Below, piece by piece: positions 48,995 through 59,808 of a stretch of DNA of 64,000 nucleotides. Position 1 is the stretch's first letter, and each line of letters starts with the position of its first letter. The stretch spans positions 24,835,431-24,899,430 of the forward strand of contig CM053146.1 in assembly GCA_028571685.1 (NCBI GenBank). Reading direction: 5' to 3'. The notes beneath the pieces are model-generated. The model searched no databases. It was given only the letters and a program-made list of their open reading frames with translations, and was not told the origin of the DNA. The translations under genes were made by a program, and so were the position numbers. The DNA comes from Heterohyrax brucei (taxonomy: Eukaryota; Chordata; Mammalia; Hyracoidea; Procaviidae).

Positions 48995-49195
48995 CCCAGT
49001 AACACTGGTAGTGCAATGGTTAAGTGCTCAGCTGCTAATTAAAAGGTTGGTGGTTCAAACCCACTCAGCAGTTCTGTAGGAGAAAGACCTGGCGATCTGC
49101 TTCCATAAAGATTACAATTAAGAAACCCTATAGGAAGAGTTCTGCTCTGTCACACGGGATGACTATAAGTCATAATTAACTTGACAGTACCCAGC
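48995..49195 (+). repeat. AfroSINE (long form)
   Basis: taacactggtagtgcaatggttaagtgctcagctgctaatt through ggatgactataagtcataattaacttgacag. Confidence 0.8.
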
Positions 49196-49879
49196 AAAGA
49201 CCACAGGAAGGTCCCAGGTAATACACATGCTGCTACTCTGGGAATGATATTCAAGAATTACTTGTTCTAAAGTTTTCATAGTTAGCAAAAGGCCACGTAT
49301 ATGAGAAGTCAGTTATTTCACAGAGTTGAGTGTTTCTTGAGTTCAGAGACAGGTCAGGGCTTGAGCTCAGGTTTGCCTATGTAGGGAGTAAGTACTAAAG
49401 AGGAAAGGAATTCCACGCGGGAAAAAAATTGGCTTCTAAGCACTGGGAATTAAAAGAGGTAAGAAGGACAAAGTTTCCCAACAGAGACAGTGGAGTGCAT
49501 ATATAGACACTTAGCCCAGGAAAGCAGGGCTGTACTAGGGCACAGTAACATCATCACTGATACTAGACAGAGCCCAATGAGCCACCAGCCCAAGCTGGGG
49601 GTCTTGGTGAGGTCAACTTACTAGAAGTGACCAAGATGTATGCACGAATCTACTGTGAACAGAACATTCAGGTCTACTAAAACGTAGCTGGAATCAGGGT
49701 AACAAGAGAGTTGGACATAAGGCAGGCAGGCAAATCTGGAATATTCAAGGTCAAAGTAAAACAGAGAAATAAAGGACTTGGTGAGTGGGCTCAAACCAGA
49801 AGATTCCTAGGAATGGGAGAAGCACAGCAAGGGATAAGAGGCGGAGACAGCCAATGGTCGTGAGCCCGTGAGATCAGCA
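49196..49879. other. No feature recognised
   Basis: Non-coding sequence. Confidence 0.35.
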
Positions 49880-50045
49880 AACGAAACCAAAATTAAATCG
49901 AACGCTATTGAACTGATTCTGACTCACAGCAACCCTGTAGGACAGAGCAGAGCTGTTCCATAGAGATCCCAAGGAGTGCCTGGTGTATCCAAACTGTAGA
50001 CCTTCTGGTTAGCAGACACAGCACTTAACCACTGTGTGACCTGGT
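49880..50045 (-). repeat. AfroSINE, antisense
   Basis: acgctattgaactgattctgactcacagcaaccctgtaggacag through ggttagcagacacagcacttaaccactgtgtgacc. Confidence 0.85.
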
Positions 50046-50156
50046 AAGGAAAGTGGAAAGTGGTTTTTCAGAAAACCAAACAACAAGAGCAAGAACCAGA
50101 AGGAGCAACACATAAATTTCTTTGCTGGACTTCAAGAATGATTAGTTACTGTCTTG

Positions 50157-50620
50157 TCAGGGACTGAATTGTGTTCCCTCAAAAATCTGTGTAACAGTTC
50201 AGCTGGGCATGGTTCTTGGTATTGTGTGATGTTCCTCCACAGTGGAATTCCTGCCTCTGTAATATTAGTAAGTGTGGGTGGGTGACAGTTGTGTTGGCAG
50301 AGCAGAAATTTATGTGTTTAATTGTGTCATAGCTTGGGGCACCCTCTTTGGTTTATAAAGGAAAGGGTGGCAAGCTGAGATTCGGGAATCTCATACCACC
50401 AAGAAAGCTATACTAGAAGAGGAGTTCACCCTTCAGATCTGAAGTTCCTGTGCTAAAATGTTGCCTGACCAGAAACTGGCGCAACACAAGGATCTTCCTC
50501 CAGAGTTGACAAATAGAGAAAATCTTCCCCATGCGTGGACACTCTGAATTCAGACATGTAGCCTACTGGACTGCATAAGAATAAGGTTTCTCTCTCTCTG
50601 TTTTTTTTTTTGTTCCTATT
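50157..50620 (+). repeat. MaLR-like LTR
   Basis: ttgtcagggactgaattgtgttccctcaaaa at the left, tttggtttataaaggaaagg as a TATA-like region, and ctggactgcataagaataagg as the poly(A) region. The closest relative in the window is at 26276-26800. Confidence 0.55.
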
Positions 50621-50719
50621 TCATATTTGTATTAATGGAATAACAATTTATTATAAAGCAAAATAATACAGGTTTAACGTATTTCATACATTTATACAGA
50701 AACTGAGGAACATTTTTTT

Positions 50720-51497
50720 TTTGGTGAGGAATTTTTTTTGTATTTTTTTATTATTAAATAACAAAATGAAAGTATACATACTCTGTACTTACAATACTGG
50801 GTTAAGAGAGGAGGAGTACACAAGTTGTGTCGAAGTCTCATTAATACTGATCTTCTTACTAATGTGAATTGTCACCAATTTCACCCTACCAAATTTCTAA
50901 CAATTATCTAATCTAAACCCTTGCCCCTTGCCTTCCCGTCCTCCCACCTTCCCCACCCTTGTAGCCGTCAAAGAGTCTTTTCTATTATGTATGAGTATGC
51001 TTTTAAGTTTTTATCGTAGAGGTCTCATATAATAATTGTCCTTCCATCACTGACTAGTTTCACTCAATATAAAGTCCTCTAGTTGAGACCAAATTGAGAG
51101 ATGTTTCCTGCTATCATTGTTGTTATTTATTCTATAGGTCGTCTTTTAATTCTTTTGATGAAGTCTTTGGATGAGCAGAAGTGTTTGATTCTTATTAATT
51201 CCCATTTATCTATTTTCTCTTCTGATGAATGTGTTTTGTTTGTCAGATTTTGAAATCTGTCTATATTGCATGTTAAAACATCCATTGTTGACCCTATCGT
51301 ATCTTGGATGAGCTTTATCTTTTTAGCATTTATATTCAGGTCTTTTATCCAATTTGAGTTGATTTTTGTGTAAGGTGTGAGATATGGGTCTCATTTCAAT
51401 TTTTTGCAGATGGATATCCAATTATGCCAGCACCATTTGTTAAAGAGACTGTTCTTACCCCAGTTCAAAATCTTAGGACCTTTGTCAAATATCAGCT
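50720..51497 (-). mobile_element. 5'-truncated L1, antisense
   Basis: Poly-T start at about 50715, then the reverse of the L1 3' UTR (cccttgccttcccgtcc, gtagccgtcaaagagtctttt). After about 51130 the antisense ORF2 part follows (gatatccaattatgccagcaccat). The 3' UTR and ORF2 pieces are joined with material missing between them. Confidence 0.75.
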
Positions 51498-52008
51498 GTT
51501 CGTAAGAGGATGGTGGCATCTCTGGTGTCTCTACTCCGGTTTCTCTTCATATCATATAAGTTTCTCTTTTTAAAGCCATTCATTTGTGCCATCTCTGTTA
51601 CAGCAGTACAAGACAACTGAAGCACTTCTGAATGGTAGAAACTAACAACCAAACTTGACTGACTTGAATTCCTCAGCTGTGTGCCTAGCCTGCTGCAACT
51701 CACTACACCCAACAGTGAGTTCTAACATCCAAATAATGACCTCAAATTCACATAGCAGTTTCGTGAGGAATGTTAAAGCCCTTGGGTCCTGATTATTTTA
51801 ATTCACAGCTAATTCTTTTAGTCAGCAATTTTCTAAATACTACTCTTTTATTAACTGGGATTGTTATGACATGAATATTTCCAGAGCCAAAAGACATCAG
51901 TTTTTGAAGTGTTGAGTCCATCAGCCTTTGTATGCACTACAAATATATATATGAGTATGCATCTGACATAATTTTCTGCTCAGACAAGAGAAGAAAGGTA
52001 GGAATTAT
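51498..52008. other. No feature recognised
   Basis: Non-coding sequence. Confidence 0.35.
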
Positions 52009-53330
52009 GAGGTCTGACAACTAAGTTCATGAACTCACCTGAGAAAAAAGCACTACATATCACCACCGTCACCTTCAAAGTATTTCCTTTGGGAGGCTAT
52101 GCACCAATGCCAATGCCCAGTTCACCCTTCAGAGCAATTTTGAAAATCTTTTCTGGAATGGCTGTTGGAGCTGTCATTGTATTACCCTTAATGTCCTGAA
52201 TGTCATCATAATATCTTCCTTTCAATGTTTCCTTTATCTTCTAGTAAAGAAAAATGTCATTAGGGGCCAGATCAGAGACGGTGAGTAGAGAGGGTGTTCC
52301 AACACAGTTATTTGTTTACTGGCTAAAAAAAAGTTCCTCATAGACACTACTGTGAGCTGGTACATTATCGTGATGAGAGAGCCATGAGTTACTGGAGAAA
52401 AGTTCAGGTCGTTTTTGTCTAATTTTTACACACAGCCTTTTCAGCACTCCCAAGACTTGATGGTACTTGGTACTTGGCTAAATAATATATTTGGTTAACT
52501 GTTTCTCCAGTTGATACAAGTTCATAATGAACAATCCCTCTGATATCAAAAAAGGTTAGCAATATCCTTTTGACTCTTAATTTGGACTGATGGAATTTTT
52601 TTGGTCGTGGAGAATTGGCTGACTTCCATTGTGCACTTTGACACTTTGTTTCAGGGTTACATTGGTACATCCATGTTTCATCACCAATGGTGATACAACC
52701 CGTAACACTGTCTTGCCTTTACAAAGTGTCTTGGCAAACTTTGACTTACCTTTGCTTTTGTTCATGGGTGAGCTCCTCCAGGACCATTTTTGCACACACC
52801 TTTCTCATGCTAAGATTTTCAGTTAAGGTTTTCGTTAACTGTCTCTTTATTGATGTTTACTTGATCTGTTGTGTTGGTCACAGTCAGCCAACAATTTTGA
52901 ATCACAATTTGATGAATTTTTGAAATGGTTTCCTCAGTTCTGCTAGTTACTGACATCTTTTCATTAGTGATATTTTCTCTCCTGTCATAAAAACGCTTAA
53001 TCCATTTGTACACTGCTGTTTTCTTCATGGCATTAGCTTCATAAACTTGGAGTAAGGTGTCCCTGATTTCACTTACACTCTTGCCAAATTTAACAAGAGA
53101 TTGAATGTTTATTCATTCCTCTAATTCAAGCTCTGACATTCTCACAACAGCTCACAAAAACATACAACAACAATAAAGAATGCCACTCAGGAAGACAATG
53201 TCACATGTTGACATGAACGCAGCTGTGAGACACTGATATATCAAGGTTATGAAACCTTACTGAGTTGTTTGTATGATGCTGCCAAAGTATTCTCATGGTG
53301 GCAAGTTCATGAACTTAATTGTCAGTGCTT
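52009..53330 (-). mobile_element. Near full-length mariner-family transposon
   Basis: Left end gaggtctgacaactaagttcatgaact; right end agttcatgaacttaattgtcag, giving inverted ends. Length about 1.32 kb is normal for mariner. The minus strand at 53140-52819 encodes the transposase DNA-binding N-terminus (MSELELEE-like start near 53150, then KKTAVYKWIKRFYDRRENI near 53020, and a serine/threonine-rich linker before HQIVIQNCWLTVTNTTDQVN). The catalytic part is antisense at 52000-52750, broken by stops and frameshifts. It cannot make a transposase. Confidence 0.82.
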
Positions 53331-53436
53331 GTATACCAGTTGTCTAGACAAAAGAAACTGGTAACTTAGCCTGCCAGCATCCAGCAAGACTGCATTTAAA
53401 TAATTTTTCTATGTACTCTGTGTGCCCAGAAACTCT

Positions 53437-53455
53437 TTTTTTTTTTTTTTTTTCT
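53437..53455. repeat. Poly-T tract
   Basis: About 18 T in a row immediately before an AfroSINE. Confidence 0.9.
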
Positions 53456-53457
53456 GT

Positions 53458-53600
53458 AGAAACCCTGCTGTAGTGGGTTAAGCACTGTGTCTGCTAACCA
53501 AAAGGTTGGCAGTTCAAAACTCATCAGGCACTCCTTGGAAACTCCATGGGGCAGTTCTACTCTGACCTCTAGAGTCACCATGAGTCAGATCAGATTCAGT
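53458..53600 (+). repeat. AfroSINE
   Basis: agaaaccctgctgtagtgggttaagcactgtgtctgctaaccaaaaggttggcag through accatgagtcagatcagattcag. Confidence 0.85.
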
Positions 53601-53631
53601 GTTAGTGTCTGTGTGTGTGTGTGTGTGCGTG
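53601..53631. repeat. (TG)n microsatellite
   Basis: gtgtctgtgtgtgtgtgtgtgtgcgtgc after the SINE. Confidence 0.9.
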
Positions 53632-53699
53632 CCCATTTTATATACGGTCATTGATTAATCCCACAAATATATACCAAATGTCTATTATGTTCTGGTTAG

Positions 53700-53890
53700 G
53701 GTTCCTAGATAGCAAAAACAGTTTGTGGCTTGGTTTACTTAATAAAGACTGGCAGTTTGCATCCATCCAGTGATACTGCATAAGAAAGGCTTGGAAAACT
53801 ACTTACATAAAGACTGTGATTGTGTGCTATTGAGTTGATTTTGACTTACAGTAACACTACAGGACAGAACTACTGGAGGAAAAAGTGCAT
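53700..53890. repeat. Degraded AfroSINE pieces
   Basis: The block tgcatccatccagtgatac..aggcttggaaaactacttacataaaga and the antisense block gtgctattgagttgattttgacttacagtaacactacaggacag are AfroSINE-like but rearranged. Confidence 0.45.
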
Positions 53891-54135
53891 AGAATATTAA
53901 AATACAGATTTGAAGGATGTGATGGGGTATGCAGAAAATGTTATGGGAACAAAGAGACCTGCTGATCTGGCGTTTGTGGGGTCAGGAGGCTGTCAGGTGT
54001 ACACCTGTAAACATACATTTCCATTCCACTGTATTCCTACCTGTCTCCTACCTTCCTCACTGATTGCAGGACACCTTTGCATCTCAAAATTTACATGCAC
54101 TAATTGGAAGATTTGGGAGACCGAGCAGTAGCCTA

Positions 54136-54192
54136 ACAAGAAAGCATGGAAGCTGTGGAGTCAGAAGAATTGGGTTGAAATCCCGGCTCTAA
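54136..54192 (+). repeat. MIR SINE, left piece
   Basis: agaaagcatggaagctgtggagtcagaagaattgggttgaaatcccggctct is the tRNA-like head of MIR. It continues at 61879-62040, so later insertions split it. Confidence 0.8.
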
Positions 54193-54393
54193 AAATCAAA
54201 CCAGTTGCTGCCAAATTGATTCTGATTCATTGGAACCTCATGTGTTTCAGTGTAGAACTACGCTCCATATGGTTTTCAAAGTCTGTGTTCCTTCAGAAAT
54301 AGATCATCAGTCTCTTTTTCCAAGGTATGACTAGAACTGCCAACCTTGCAGTGAGTCACCTAATGTTTAGTCATTTGCACTACTCAGGGACTC
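54193..54393 (-). repeat. AfroSINE inserted in MIR, antisense
   Basis: aaccagttgctgccaaattgattctgattcattggaacctc through cctaatgtttagtcatttgcactactcaggg. It lies inside the MIR and is the sequence at whose right edge the provirus integrated. Confidence 0.75.
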
Positions 54394-54406
54394 AAAGACA
54401 AACAAA

Positions 54407-54411
54407 CAAAC
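54407..54411. other. Provirus target-site duplication, left copy
   Basis: CAAAC immediately before the LTR; the right copy is at 61875-61879. The CAAA-rich surroundings make the exact length uncertain (5 or 6 bp). Confidence 0.6.
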
Positions 54412-54497
54412 TGTCGCTATCCCCCCGATACCGACCCGCGGCGGAGTGACAGCAACAGACCGACACCACGTCCTCTGGTCTTCAAGTAGAGAGAGAG

Positions 54498-54503
54498 TTT
54501 ATT
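54498..54503 (-). terminator. Poly(A) signal AATAAA of the 3' LTR
   Basis: AATAAA on the minus strand lies only 14 bp downstream of the TATA box. A GT-rich stretch follows (gtggtgtcggtctgttgctg on the minus strand), as expected of a downstream element. The signal is therefore at or before the start of R. Confidence 0.75.
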
Positions 54504-54517
54504 TTCAGTAGTTCCAC

Positions 54518-54524
54518 TTATATA
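54518..54524 (-). promoter_or_regulatory. TATA box of the 3' LTR
   Basis: TATATAA on the minus strand, with an inverted CCAAT (attgg on the minus strand) about 15 bp upstream at 54539-54543. It is identical in both LTRs. Confidence 0.7.
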
Positions 54525-54694
54525 CGGAATGAATCAGCCAATCACTACTGGCCCACGTACGGGCTAGGGCGTGTCCCAGGCATGCGCAGGCAAGATGTTT
54601 ACTTCTCTAAGGTCTCTGGATCTGGGTGTGGCTACAAGCCAAGGCGCCACCTTTGGGTGCGGCCGCTCGGGGGGTGTGGGGCCGGCTTGCCACA

Positions 54695-54706
54695 TCTCCC
54701 CCTTTT
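54695..54706 (-). promoter_or_regulatory. Polypurine tract
   Basis: AAAAGGGGGAGA on the minus strand directly upstream of the 3' LTR; the plus-strand DNA primer site of reverse transcription. Confidence 0.85.
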
Positions 54707-54847
54707 ACTTTATATATGCATGAAAGTGCCTGTCTTAGGTCATCTCTGGATAGAGCGCTCCTTACCCGTCATTGGGATACCCCCACAGCTTGGTGGGGTC
54801 CCTGTCTTAGGTTGGTAACACTCCCAAGAGAGGTTGCCCGTCTTTGG

Positions 54848-56271
54848 CTATCCTTCCAGCATTTGCAGCCACACTCCGGCTGAAGTTGATGCTGGTTCTT
54901 CAGCATTTGCGATAGCCAGCACCAAAAGCGCCATGTTCATCTGCTGTTGCCTCCTCTGGTGACGAAGGAATAGGATCAACCACAGACCCAGGAAGCATAG
55001 GATGCATGCCAGGGCGCCAGAGCCTGCCCATTCTCGAACAGTATGTAGGGCTGACTGGACCCAGTTCATCAAGGTGACAGCGGTAGAGGTGTCAATACTT
55101 GTGGAGTTTATTACAGCGATCTCGCCTCGCAATTAATTGTCCACTTCAGCAGTCCAGTTGCCTAGTAGCTGACGAGAAAGTTGTCTGGAGAGACTAGCTG
55201 CGCGAGAGATATTGTTAAACTGCACAGAAGTAACACAGAGGCCAGGGAACCGCCACTCACAGCCCAGCTGCACCACGTGCACTAGGGAGTCTTGGACAAA
55301 GTCGAGGCTTGCGCCAGAGCTGGGCATAAGAGGGTCGCTCGACCAGCCAAGGGACATATCGGGGTAATCTAGTTACAAGGGCTGTGTGAAATGCAGTAGC
55401 ATTCCAGCAGAGGGAGTAAAAACAGGTTGAATTGGTACAGGATATAGGGTGGAACCATTACAAAGAAGTAACATGAAGGGAGGGTAAACACACTCGGGGG
55501 TAGGGGAAAAATTAAGATTTTGGTTAGAGGACTTCTCCTGTAGCGTTAATTTGAAGGGTTCGGTGGCATTCCAACACACACTGGCCTTTTTAATAATTCC
55601 ACCCATTATCAGGGCCATAGAAGCGTGGGTAAGGCCTGAGTAGGGCTTTGCCAAGTATAGTTGCTGCCAAACATTGTAGCATTGATTCGGGTACCGATAG
55701 CTGGGGAGAAAGTAGAGTAAGGCTTTACTGTCCACTGGAGGCGGTGGCTCTGACAACCTGTCCAGAGACTAGGCCAGTCCCGCGTGCTTTTGCATTTGGG
55801 GGCCCATTGAGGCTATGAGGGGATGCTGCCATTGGCTTTAGGTACTCTGAGCAGTATTTGGCCTTGCAGGAGGGTACCATTTGTTCGAAGGTTGCTACTA
55901 TTGCTAGGGGTATCAAACCATCCAGCAGACTGATTATACAGGGTAATGCAACTGGGGTTGTAGTCAGAGCTATCAACTTCTGAACTAAAATTAGTGAGTA
56001 TATGAAAGCACAAAAAACCTTGAAAGCTTATATTAAGGGGGTGCGGTTCAGGGGCAAAGTCAGCTTGTTGTTTTAGGAAGAGTAGCTCAAGCGAGCTATT
56101 GGTTGTGAATATGCGGGGAAAGACAGAAGCAGTATGATGCACAGGTAGGGGAAGGGGTAGGACATCTAACAACCCCCACCGGTACTTATCCTGATCTTCT
56201 TGGTATTGTTCAGTCACTGCTTTCCCCAGGGTCACCCCCAGCAGGAGCAGAAGAAGGATCTTGCTTCTCAA
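54848..56271 (-). pseudogene. env: Betaretroviral env, compact and broken
   Basis: Starts at 56271 inside the end of pol (59-62 bp overlap) with a hydrophobic leader (MRSKILLLLLLGVTLGK). The first 152 codons carry several N-glycosylation motifs (NSS, NIS, NFS, NQS, NGT) and stop at 55813. The rest is in another frame and split by stops near 55373 and 55133. The SU-like block contains SVCWNATEPFKLTL and ECVYPPFMLLLCNG. The TM part has a C-x-W...LC motif (LGCEWRFPGLCVT), a membrane span (about 20 residues, ending CFLGLWLILFL) and a short basic tail. About 474 codons in total, against roughly 590-700 in relatives. No furin site, fusion peptide or N-terminal heptad region is visible between SU and TM, so an internal deletion is likely. 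Confidence 0.8.
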
Positions 56272-58790
56272 CTGGTCTGGTTAAGCATTCAGGGATCCAG
56301 ACAGGGTCTTGAGCATCCTGTGGAAATACACATACGGCCCCTCGGGTCCATATCAGCACTGGGTCAGGGCCTTTCCAAGCTCCGGAGAATATATCTTTCC
56401 ACATGACCTGTGCTTGGGACGCCCCATGGGGGCCCATATGCCTGTCAGCAGCTGAGCGCCCTGTGGCGTCCAACGATAAAAAATTAAGGGTAAAAAGAGC
56501 AAGTGAAAGGCGGTCCCTGGGTGTGTGGCCGTAGCCAGCTCCCCCCTTTTGTTTGTTCACCATGGTTTTGAGTGTTAGATGGGCCCGCTCTACGATGCCT
56601 TGGCCTTGGGGGTTGTAGGGGATGCCATGGTTGCAAGTGGTGCCCATTTGTTGTAAGAACTGGTGAAAAGTTTTGGAACTGTACGTGGGTGCATTGTCAG
56701 TTTTTAGGTGTTTTGGGATTCCCCAGGCAGCCCATGTGGCTAGGCAATGGGTGACGACATCTTTAGTAGACTCTCCAGCGAGCGCCGAGGCACAAATTAG
56801 GCCGGAGGCCGTATCTACTGACACATGAATGTATCGAGTCTTGCCAAATTCTGCATAATGTGTGACATCCATTTGCCATATATGCATGGGCTGTAACCCA
56901 TGTGGATTAACCCCGACGGAGGGTGATGGGCGATAGGGGGCGCAAGCAGGACACTGTCGTACAATGGCGCGTGCGACCTCACAGGAGATGCCAAATCTGC
57001 TGGCGAGTGTTTTGGAATTAACATGAAATGTTTTGTGAAAAGCCTGGGCTTGTTCGGCTGCAGTAAGAATGAGGGTGCAGCACGTCAGTGCGTCTGCGAT
57101 GGCATTGCCCTCGGTAATAGGGCCCGGAAGGTTTAAGTGGGCTCTTAAATGTGTGATATGAAAAGGGTGTTTTCTGTTCCAGATTAACTGCTGAATATTA
57201 CAAAAAATTAATCCGACGGGAGAACTCTGGTCAATTTGTCCTGCAGCTTCAAGCCGCTGCACAGCTTGAACTACATAAGCACTGTCAGAAATGAGATTAA
57301 AGGGTGAGTCAATTGTTTGAAAGACATGTTGAACAGCCTGTAATTCTACTACCTGAGCAGAGGCGCCTGGGAACAGATAAAGCTGAGGCTGTCGGTTAGG
57401 AATGTGAATGCTGCCAATGCCTGATTGAGATCCATCAGTGAAGACATTCATGGCTTCAGCTAGCGGCTTACAGGATGTGAACTTTGGAAAAACTACTGGG
57501 TGAAATTCCATAAACTGTAGAAGGGGGTCTTTGGGGTAGTGGTTGTCTATTTGTCCTTGGAAGGTGAACAGTAAGATTGCCCAATCATCGCTGACTGATC
57601 CAAGTGTTTGAATTTGGTCTTTGGTATATGGTACTACTAGCTTGGAGGGGTAAGACTCAAAGATTTGAACACTATGCTGTAGGCCAATTGATGCTAATTG
57701 TGCCACGGCAGCAGGGTACCAAGAAATACTTTTCCCTGCAGAAATTCGCGGGTGGATCCAATAAAGGGGGCCACCCTGCCATAGGGTTCCTGTGGGCTGT
57801 GTAAGTGAAGAGAGGATACACAGCAGGATGTCTGCTTTGGGATTGTGCCGTTGGAGGGCAGCATTTGCAAGTGCTTGCTCTACTTTTTCTAAGGCCTGAG
57901 TGCCTTCAGCTGTAAGGTGTCTGGGAGACGTTAACTGTGGATGACCTTGTAGGATATCATAAAGGGATCGTAGGATGTGGTTGGGCAGGCCCAGATAGGG
58001 GCGTATCCATTGTATGTCTCCTAACAGTTTTTGGAAGTCATTTAGAGTTTTCAGTCCATCTCTTCTTAGGGTAATTTTCTGTGGCTTAATTTGTCCTGGA
58101 GATATGTGTGAACCCAAATACTCAAGGGCATTCCCCATCTGCACCTTTTCAGGTGCGATATGCAGCCCATGGGCTTTTAGGTGGATTGCCAGTGCGGAAA
58201 AAGCCTTTTGAACTTCAGCGTGAGCAGGTGCTGCTAAGAGAATGTCATCCATATAGTGGATACAGTGTATGGAGGGATGAGCATCTCTGACGGGGGCAAT
58301 GGCTTTATCTACAAAGATTTGGCACATGGTTGGGCTGTTAGCCATGCCTTGTGGAAGGACTACCCACTCATAGCGTTTGTCAGGGGCAGCATGATTGATA
58401 GATGGTAAAGTAAAGGCAAATCGAGAGGTATCTTCGGGGTGCAGTGGGATGGAGAAAAAACAATTTTTGATGTCTATTACTATAATGGGCCAGTTCTGTG
58501 GCAAAGCAGAGAGTACTGGTAAGCCTCTCTGCACAGGCCCCATAACCTCCATAGTAGCATTAATTTCTCTGAGGTCATGCAACAGTCTCCACTGTCCCGA
58601 TTTCTTCTGTATGACAAATATAGGAGTATTCCAAGGCGAATTAGACTTTTTTAGATGCCCTAAAGCTAGCTGTTCTGCAATGAGTTCCATGGCAGCATGT
58701 AATTTTTGTGTTGGAAGGGGCCACTGAGGTACCCAGACAGGCTGCTCTGATTTCCATTTGATTTTTATTGCCTCAGTGGCCCCTGTGAAA
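56210..58790 (-). CDS. pol: Betaretroviral pol: reverse transcriptase, RNase H and integrase
   Basis: Open from the pro-pol slip site (58789-58795) to the stop at 56210, about 860 codons. Residues are counted from the Met at 58690. RT: the first catalytic Asp is in VIDIKNCFF (73) and the YMDD box is at 146-149. RNase H: Asp419 (FTDGS), Glu449, Asp469 (SDSAY) and Asp533 are all present. Integrase: zinc motif His552, His556, Cys580, Cys583; catalytic triad Asp608, Asp665, Glu701 with exactly 35 residues between the last two. A tryptophan-rich C-terminal domain (VMWKDIFSGAWKGPDPVLIW) follows. There is no stop or frameshift, in contrast to gag and env. Pol is normally translated only by two successive -1 frameshifts from gag. 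Confidence 0.95.
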
Positions 58791-59808
58791 AACCCAATCC
58801 TTCTCTTTTGGAGTGTGGGGAAGTTGGTACAGGGCTGGTTCGGCCCTGAGCATGCTTGCCCAGCCCAAAGCTGGGGATATACCCCATGTCAGCCATAATA
58901 GCTTTGGATTGAGGGCTATAGAGTTGTTCGTTTGTGAGATGTAGGTTAAGCTCTGTAAGCACGTCTCGTCCCCACAACGTGACAGGGGTGTTTAGGACAT
59001 ATGGCTGAAACTGTCCTGCGTGTCCTGCCTCATCCAGCCAATGAAGCTCAGCCGAACTCATTTTTGGGGTCTCTGCATAACCCAGCCCTCTAAGCACTTG
59101 CTGGGATATTTGTACAGGCCATTTAGCTGGCCAGTCCCTTTCACTAATTACACTACGGTCTGCTCCGGTATCAAGCAATCCTATAAATTTTCTGCCATTT
59201 ACCTTTAGGGTGTACATAGGTTGGCGGTCAAGGTCGAGGGCTAGCATAGTACATGATGGCCCAGTGGACCCGAGATCCTGGTCGCCCCTAATTCTGTTCT
59301 CTGCTGGGAATTGATCATGGTCGCTGTGGAGGACAAGCAACTGAGCAATCTTGTCTCCCGGGGAAACGGCTAAAATTCCTTTTGGGGAAGATATCATGAT
59401 TTTTATAATGCCAGTATAGTCAGGGTCAATTACCCTGGGATGGACTATAATACCCTTTAAGGTGGCCGAGCCGCAACCAATAATCAGCCCCACCGTACCT
59501 GCCTCAAGGGGTCCTGACATGTCAGAGTCGATAGGCTGGACTCCCATCTGTGGGGTTAGTACAAGTTGGGTGGCGGCACGGAGGTCCAGTCCGGCGCTGC
59601 CGGCAGTTGCCCTTCGGATGGTGGCCACGGCAGTGGTACACCCTGCCCCGGAGGGAGCAGGGACGGCCACTGCACTAGCTGAGGAGCTGCACTGGTTGCC
59701 GGAGTTTGGAGTGCCCCATATATTCGAGGACCCTAGTGGGGGGGGCCCTGCTGGACGTTTTTTTGGCCTAATGCCAGTGAGATTGGGGCCTAAAGGCGTT
59801 CCGTCCAT
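58765..59808 (-). CDS. pro: Betaretroviral pro: dUTPase, aspartic protease, G-patch
   Basis: Open for 347 codons from the first Met; the frame is open further upstream to the stop at 59857. dUTPase domain at about 69-185, with AGSAGLDL (motif 1), VIDPDYTG (motif 3), GDKIAQLL (motif 4) and a final GSTG. The usual arginine-serine pair of motif 2 reads GCGSAT, so the enzyme may be impaired. Retropepsin: LLDTGAD at 211-217 with the catalytic Asp213 and WGRDVL at 279-284. G-patch (DMGYIPSFGLGKHAQG) at 307-322. The ORF ends at 58765 just after the pro-pol slip site. The dUTPase-protease order is typical of betaretroviruses. Confidence 0.93.
   Translation of the reverse strand: MDGTPLGPNLTGIRPKKRPAGPPPLGSSNIWGTPNSGNQCSSSASAVAVPAPSGAGCTTAVATIRRATAGSAGLDLRAATQLVLTPQMGVQPIDSDMSGPLEAGTVGLIIGCGSATLKGIIVHPRVIDPDYTGIIKIMISSPKGILAVSPGDKIAQLLVLHSDHDQFPAENRIRGDQDLGSTGPSCTMLALDLDRQPMYTLKVNGRKFIGLLDTGADRSVISERDWPAKWPVQISQQVLRGLGYAETPKMSSAELHWLDEAGHAGQFQPYVLNTPVTLWGRDVLTELNLHLTNEQLYSPQSKAIMADMGYIPSFGLGKHAQGRTSPVPTSPHSKREGLGFSQGPLRQ
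58789..58795 (-). promoter_or_regulatory. pro-pol slippery heptamer GGGTTTT
   Basis: The minus strand reads GGGTTTT in the pro frame as G GGT TTT, the X XXY YYZ form. A -1 slip leads directly into the pol frame, which reads on into RT (KWKSEQPVWVPQWPL). The pro stop lies 22 bp downstream. Confidence 0.8.

Larger units (their letters stand above)
54412..54694 (-). repeat. Provirus 3' LTR
   Basis: 283 bp with TG...CA ends. Differs from the 5' LTR at 10 positions, nine of them transitions and several at CpG sites. It contains the TATA and poly(A) motifs given below. Confidence 0.95.

Noticed and set aside
55725-55976. Third env-region frame, 83 codons
   Set aside because: It overlaps the end of the first env part and reads no SU-like motif. 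It may bridge one frame change, but I cannot show that it is coding.
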